A stretch of 64,000 nucleotides of DNA, taken from positions 21,715,683 to 21,779,682 of the forward strand of contig CALNVZ010003430.1 in NCBI GenBank assembly GCA_940671915.1, written 5' to 3'. Both the position numbers and the translations under genes were made by a program. The notes beneath the pieces were generated by a model. That model was not told the DNA's origin and searched no databases. It saw only the letters and a program-made list of their open reading frames with translations. Positions 59,900 through 64,000 of this stretch are shown here, one piece after another. The DNA comes from Paracentrotus lividus. Its lineage: Eukaryota > Echinodermata > Echinoidea > Camarodonta > Echinidae. Numbering within the stretch: position 1 is the first letter of the stretch; the number at the start of each line of letters is the position of its first letter.

Positions 59900-61140
59900 T
59901 ATTTTAAAAGTTTCAAAGTGTTCAAAAAATTATTTTGTTTCCAAATAAACAGGATGTATGCCTACTGATTTGTTGGCTTGCCCCATGCAACAGAGTTTCT
60001 TGGCAAGATACAAGATACAAGATGTCTTTATTGGTATATGCAATACAATATAAATACATTTTGTTTCCAATGGTTTTTCGTCTCATCAATAGCCTAATGT
60101 TTTACAAAAAAACAAAAACATTATACAGTAATAATAAAGAATGAGGACAACCACAAAATAAAGGGAAATGAGTAAGCATGTATGCATACAAAAATACAAG
60201 AGTAACATAAAATATTTACATGTGCAAGTAATATGTTTCTGTACCAACTAATCTCCATTATCAAGATTATCTGAGTTCGTGCGATATTGAAAGGGGGGGG
60301 GGGGGAGGTGGAATTAGGTCCAGGCAATACCATCAGCACAGATGTAATCTAAAATGATGTACATGTATGTTTTTATTTTTCATGCCAAGTTTCTAACTGA
60401 AAACACCAAATTCTATTTCGGGGATATAGGCTATATTAACCACTTCTAAATATTTGTTATAATAGTTTGTTTTTTTCATCTGATACTAAATTCACATAAT
60501 GGCGTCTAAATGTGGTATTTAAAAGTTTTTAAAGTGTTCAAAATTAGATTTTGTTTGAAACATACGCACTAACAGATGACACTTTAATTCTAGCTTGTCC
60601 CATGCATGACAGATCTGCTTAATCTGGATTCATGCATTAGAATGATACCAAATTAAGTCCAATATCATTAGTAACGATACAATCTTAAGGGATGTTTATT
60701 TGTCCCCAAGTTACCATCTGAAAACACCAAATGCTATTTAGGGTTTCTGTTTACTTCTTTGATGTAGGCCTGTGTCTCTTTTCAGTCTGATAAATTAAAT
60801 TCACAAGATAGCGTCTAGATGACGTGACATGATGATAAAAGTATTGAAAAGTTTTCAAAAATAGATTTTGTTCCAAATATATCCAGGGCATACCTATATT
60901 TGGTTTGCCCCGGCCCCATATGACATGCAGGTCTGCATTATCTTACTTCATTAAGTCCTATATCATCAGCAAACATAAATTTTTATCTTAAATGATATTT
61001 GTCTATGGCCAACTGAGCACACCAAATTAATGCTATTTATAAAAGGGTTTCTATTGACCACATTGATTGTGTATACATTTATATCTTTTCATGTGATGGC
61101 AAACTCGTAGCTAGAAACTGTAAGATTGTTAATCAAATAA
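59900..61140. repeat. Diverged tandem repeat, unit about 320 bp
   Basis: The succession GTTTT(C/T)AAA-GTGTTCAAAA-ATTTTGTTYCAAA, TTGCCCCATG, AACTGAAAACACCAAAT and TAAATTCACA recurs at about 59910, 60520 and 60850, with intermediate partial matches. Three to four units are recognisable. Confidence 0.5.
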
Positions 61141-61377
61141 AGACCAAAATAAGTTTTTACTTCTATTTTTAACTGCCTTGTTGACCAATTAATAGATCAG
61201 TCCCACTGGATCTTGGTCATCGCGATTATCACTAAAAATAAAAAACCACAACAGATCATTTGACGATTTTGTTGTCTTTCGCTTTAAAATTTCAAAAAAT
61301 TTTCGAAATCATTTCGATTATCGCTTATGAGAATAAACGCATACTCTTATTGGATGATCATTTCAAAGCTATTCGGG

Positions 61378-61465
61378 AGCTGGTCGAGTGGTATACACTC
61401 TCAACTCTTCGCCTACAACTGACTCGGATCGGATTTTAACCTGGTTCGAATCCCAGTCATGATGA
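61378..61465 (+). pseudogene. tRNA-like sequence (Leu/Ser type), degenerate
   Basis: GAGCTGGTCGAGTGGTATAC resembles a box A and CTGGTTCGAATCCCAGT is a perfect box B with stem. The spacing would suit a tRNA with a long variable arm. The anticodon stem does not form, so it is a tRNA relic or SINE head. Confidence 0.4.
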
Positions 61466-62084
61466 CTCGGATGGATGACTCGGATGGTGACGTTTGACAA
61501 TGTATTGATTCGTTTTGGCATATCCAAAATAGATTGAGCCTGAAACTAATCAAAGTAGTTTTACATTGTCTGCATAATTATGTTTGAGAGATCATTATTA
61601 TCTTGTTCTTTTCATGATTTCCGGTGAATTTTATACACCGACACGTTCACGCACACCGGTATGAGAAAATTCGCATTGGTTTTATTATGCTCAAAATGAA
61701 CGACGCCAACGCCAAGAAGGACGAAATTTGTTTATTGATATTTCGATGATTTCAAATTTGCTCATAAACGGTGAATCTTATTCAAAATTAGTCATAATAT
61801 AAGATCGTGGTAATTATGTAGGCGTATAGGACTAGGCCTATTCAAATATATGAAAGCTGACATAGTAATATATTGAACATTTCGTTTTTCCTCTTCATTA
61901 ATTTTATTTCTCTGTCTTCGGGGGTATACTACATTTTTTGGGGGGTTCGGTCTTCGGCCGTCTAGTAATTCCCCCCAAATAAGAATACAATAACAAGTGT
62001 AATTCCGGGTCATTCTCTCGTTTAGTTGTCCGGGCGGGTTCCGATTTATCCCCGCGGGGGGGGGGGTGATATTTGTTGTATTCC

Positions 62085-62245
62085 GAAAGGTTTCATTAAT
62101 TTCCGAAAATTAGATAAGGTTCGTTATTCCGAAAATAGTAATGTTCGTTATTCCGAAAATAGAATAAGGTTCGTTATTCCGAAAATAGAATAAGGTTCGT
62201 TATTACGACAATGAGATAAGGTTCGTGTGTCCGAAACTGAAATAA
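62085..62245. repeat. 26-bp tandem repeat, TTCGTTATTCCGAAAATAGA
   Basis: About five to six units of AAGGTTCGTTATTCCGAAAA plus TAGAAT follow each other, the middle two identical and the outer ones diverged. Confidence 0.75.
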
Positions 62246-62249
62246 TCTG

Positions 62250-64000
62250 TGGTGAAGCCGGGAAAATCGAAAGGGACATAAATGATTATTGATTCCGCTA
62301 TTATATTCCGCCCCGTCTTCAGGGGAGAAATTATGTAAAAAAAGTATCAGCAGCGAGTTCGTCCGATAAAGAATAAGTTTCACTGATAATGTTTTCAAAT
62401 AATTTTCTTTCATAAATGAATACGGAACGGATACAATTAATTGATTGTTTTATTTAGTTATTGAGTGATAAAGGCGACGTTTTAAGAAACTTATTCTTTA
62501 TCAGTAGAGAGTCCGTGTTGATAGTTTTGTGAAATAAATCTTCCGAAATCAAAAATTTAACAGCCATATTGAAACGTTTGGGGCTTCTTTCTAGGAAAAC
62601 CATTTTCACGCACGATTGTCAATGGAAGGAATGCCCGAAAAAACGGGAGTTTTGTTGAATATTGGAATATAAAAAAAATCGAGAAGATCATTTACTTAGT
62701 TACACAGGTTTTATGAGGGTTAATGTATATAAACAAGATAAACATCTGTGGAGAGATATATTTTTTACCCTCTATCTCGCGTTTTGAGCTTTAAATCTCC
62801 CATTTTTAAGTCATTTTTTGGGTCGTTTTTTCTGTGTGAAAATGATATTTGGTCAAACAGCAGTCACTAAAAGCTTTCTGTAAATTCAGCAGGCGCATCG
62901 ATTTCCTAGTTACGCTGAGTGAAGTTAAATATATTATTATATTCTCTTTCCAAATGATTGTGTTAATCAGTATGTTTTTTGTGTGTTGGGGGTGTCATTA
63001 ACGAGTATTTTTTCCTCCGCGCGTTTTGATATCATTAAAATAAATTATCTATGAGTGATAAGGTCGATGCTGCTGCGTTACATTGGCTTGGTCGACTTCC
63101 TTTTAACACGGTCTTTATCAGGTGTGTTCATTGTTTATCTTGGGGTTGAGAACTATATAGGTCGAATTGTGTTCGGCCGTTGATGGGTTATAGATTGGGG
63201 TTTTTCGCGGTTTCATAGGTACGTATGCGTGGTTTGTCCAGTGTTTTGCGCTGGCGTGACGGTTCGGGATGTGGGTGCTGATGTGCACTGTATATTGTAT
63301 TTAGATGATCAAGATAGTGCTAGATTGGTGCGTATTTATCATCTTTATACGTTGTCGTGGGCATTATAGGTTGTTGTTGTCATATTATTCGTTTGGGCGA
63401 TAATATTGGTTTGTTGTTATATTAATATGCTTTAACTATATATTAAGTGCGGGCTCTAATACTCATCCGTATCTGGGCGGTCTGTGGATTCTGTGAGTTC
63501 TGTTCTGTCTGATGTGGAGATTTTTTGGAGCTTGTTGTAACTTTTTAGGTTTTTGTGGTTCATGCATGGGTTGAGTAGGGATTTTATGTTTTCAGACACA
63601 TTAGTGGTAATAATTTTTTGGTTGTGGCGGAACTATCGGGTTGGTGGTTGGTTGTGGTGTTGTGTGTTTGATAATATGTTTGTTTTTTTTACTGTAGTTG
63701 TTCTTGTTGATTGTGTCAAAGTTTTATAGAGTTTTTGACTGATCTTGTTGCAAATAACATTATCACTTTGTGTAGTTATGGTGGTTGGGAGTAGAGTTGT
63801 CAAATTGGTATGCTGTTTTATTGTTTGTCGTTGTTTTTTTATGTTCTTTTGTGATATTTTTTTCGTTACCTCTGCAATATACTTGTATTCGCTGAAGTGA
63901 CAAGCTTAAGTTATATTCATGGGCGGGTCTGTGTTTCTTCAAAACAGTTGGTCACATAATTAGTCTTTTTTAGATGTTTTGTCTTCGTGTTTTGGTGCTC
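62250..64000. other. Terminal region without recognised genes
   Basis: No coding sequence seen. From about 63250 the plus strand is strongly enriched in G and T over A and C. Confidence 0.4.

Overview
The window looks like nuclear DNA from a marine deuterostome, most likely an echinoderm and probably a sea urchin. The clades are inferred from gene content and repeat style, not proven. The evidence is intron-rich metazoan genes, an axonemal tektin closest to the tektin-4 / tektin-A1 type, a lineage-type rhodopsin-family receptor, C/D snoRNAs in the introns of RPL3, low gene density, and a very large load of small foldback transposons and simple repeats. There are no operons, ribosome binding sites, CRISPR arrays or recognisable virus copies.

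Left part (1-22000). A single-exon class A GPCR lies on the minus strand (1888-3153). A single-exon ankyrin-repeat protein with a basic tail lies on the plus strand (14665-16140). Between them are foldback MITEs, a tRNA-derived SINE, a degenerate minisatellite (7030-8110) and AT-rich DNA without visible genes.

Middle part (22000-31000). Eight plus-strand tRNA-Glu(CTC) genes sit in 7 kb (22023-28939). The last three lie in a tandemly triplicated unit of about 0.5-0.6 kb. A 5'-truncated L1/Tx1-type LINE with target-site duplications (25797-27574) interrupts the array.

RPL3 region (31197-36953, minus strand). The RPL3 gene has eight coding exons. Seven are clean and join in phase. The first coding exon carries many insertion-type errors and lies 1.6 kb from an N gap flanked by duplicated noisy sequence, which suggests a locally poor assembly. 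Three introns each hold an 86-nt box C/D snoRNA, and the three copies are identical. The snoRNA fits SNORD83, guiding methylation of 18S rRNA at the position equivalent to human A468.

Right part (39000-64000). After a 1.3-kb inverted-repeat element and two adjacent palindromic MITEs come the last three exons of NDUFB10 (45788-47359, plus; first exon not found). A complete six-coding-exon tektin-4-type gene follows (52099-55965, minus), convergent with NDUFB10. Beyond 57 kb the sequence holds a decayed Tc1/mariner transposase, GC-rich tandem motifs, a 320-bp tandem repeat, a 26-bp repeat array and a G+T-skewed terminal stretch.

The genes are unrelated housekeeping, ciliary and receptor genes. 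The one functional link visible is RPL3 with its intronic snoRNAs, which pairs a ribosomal protein with rRNA modification.
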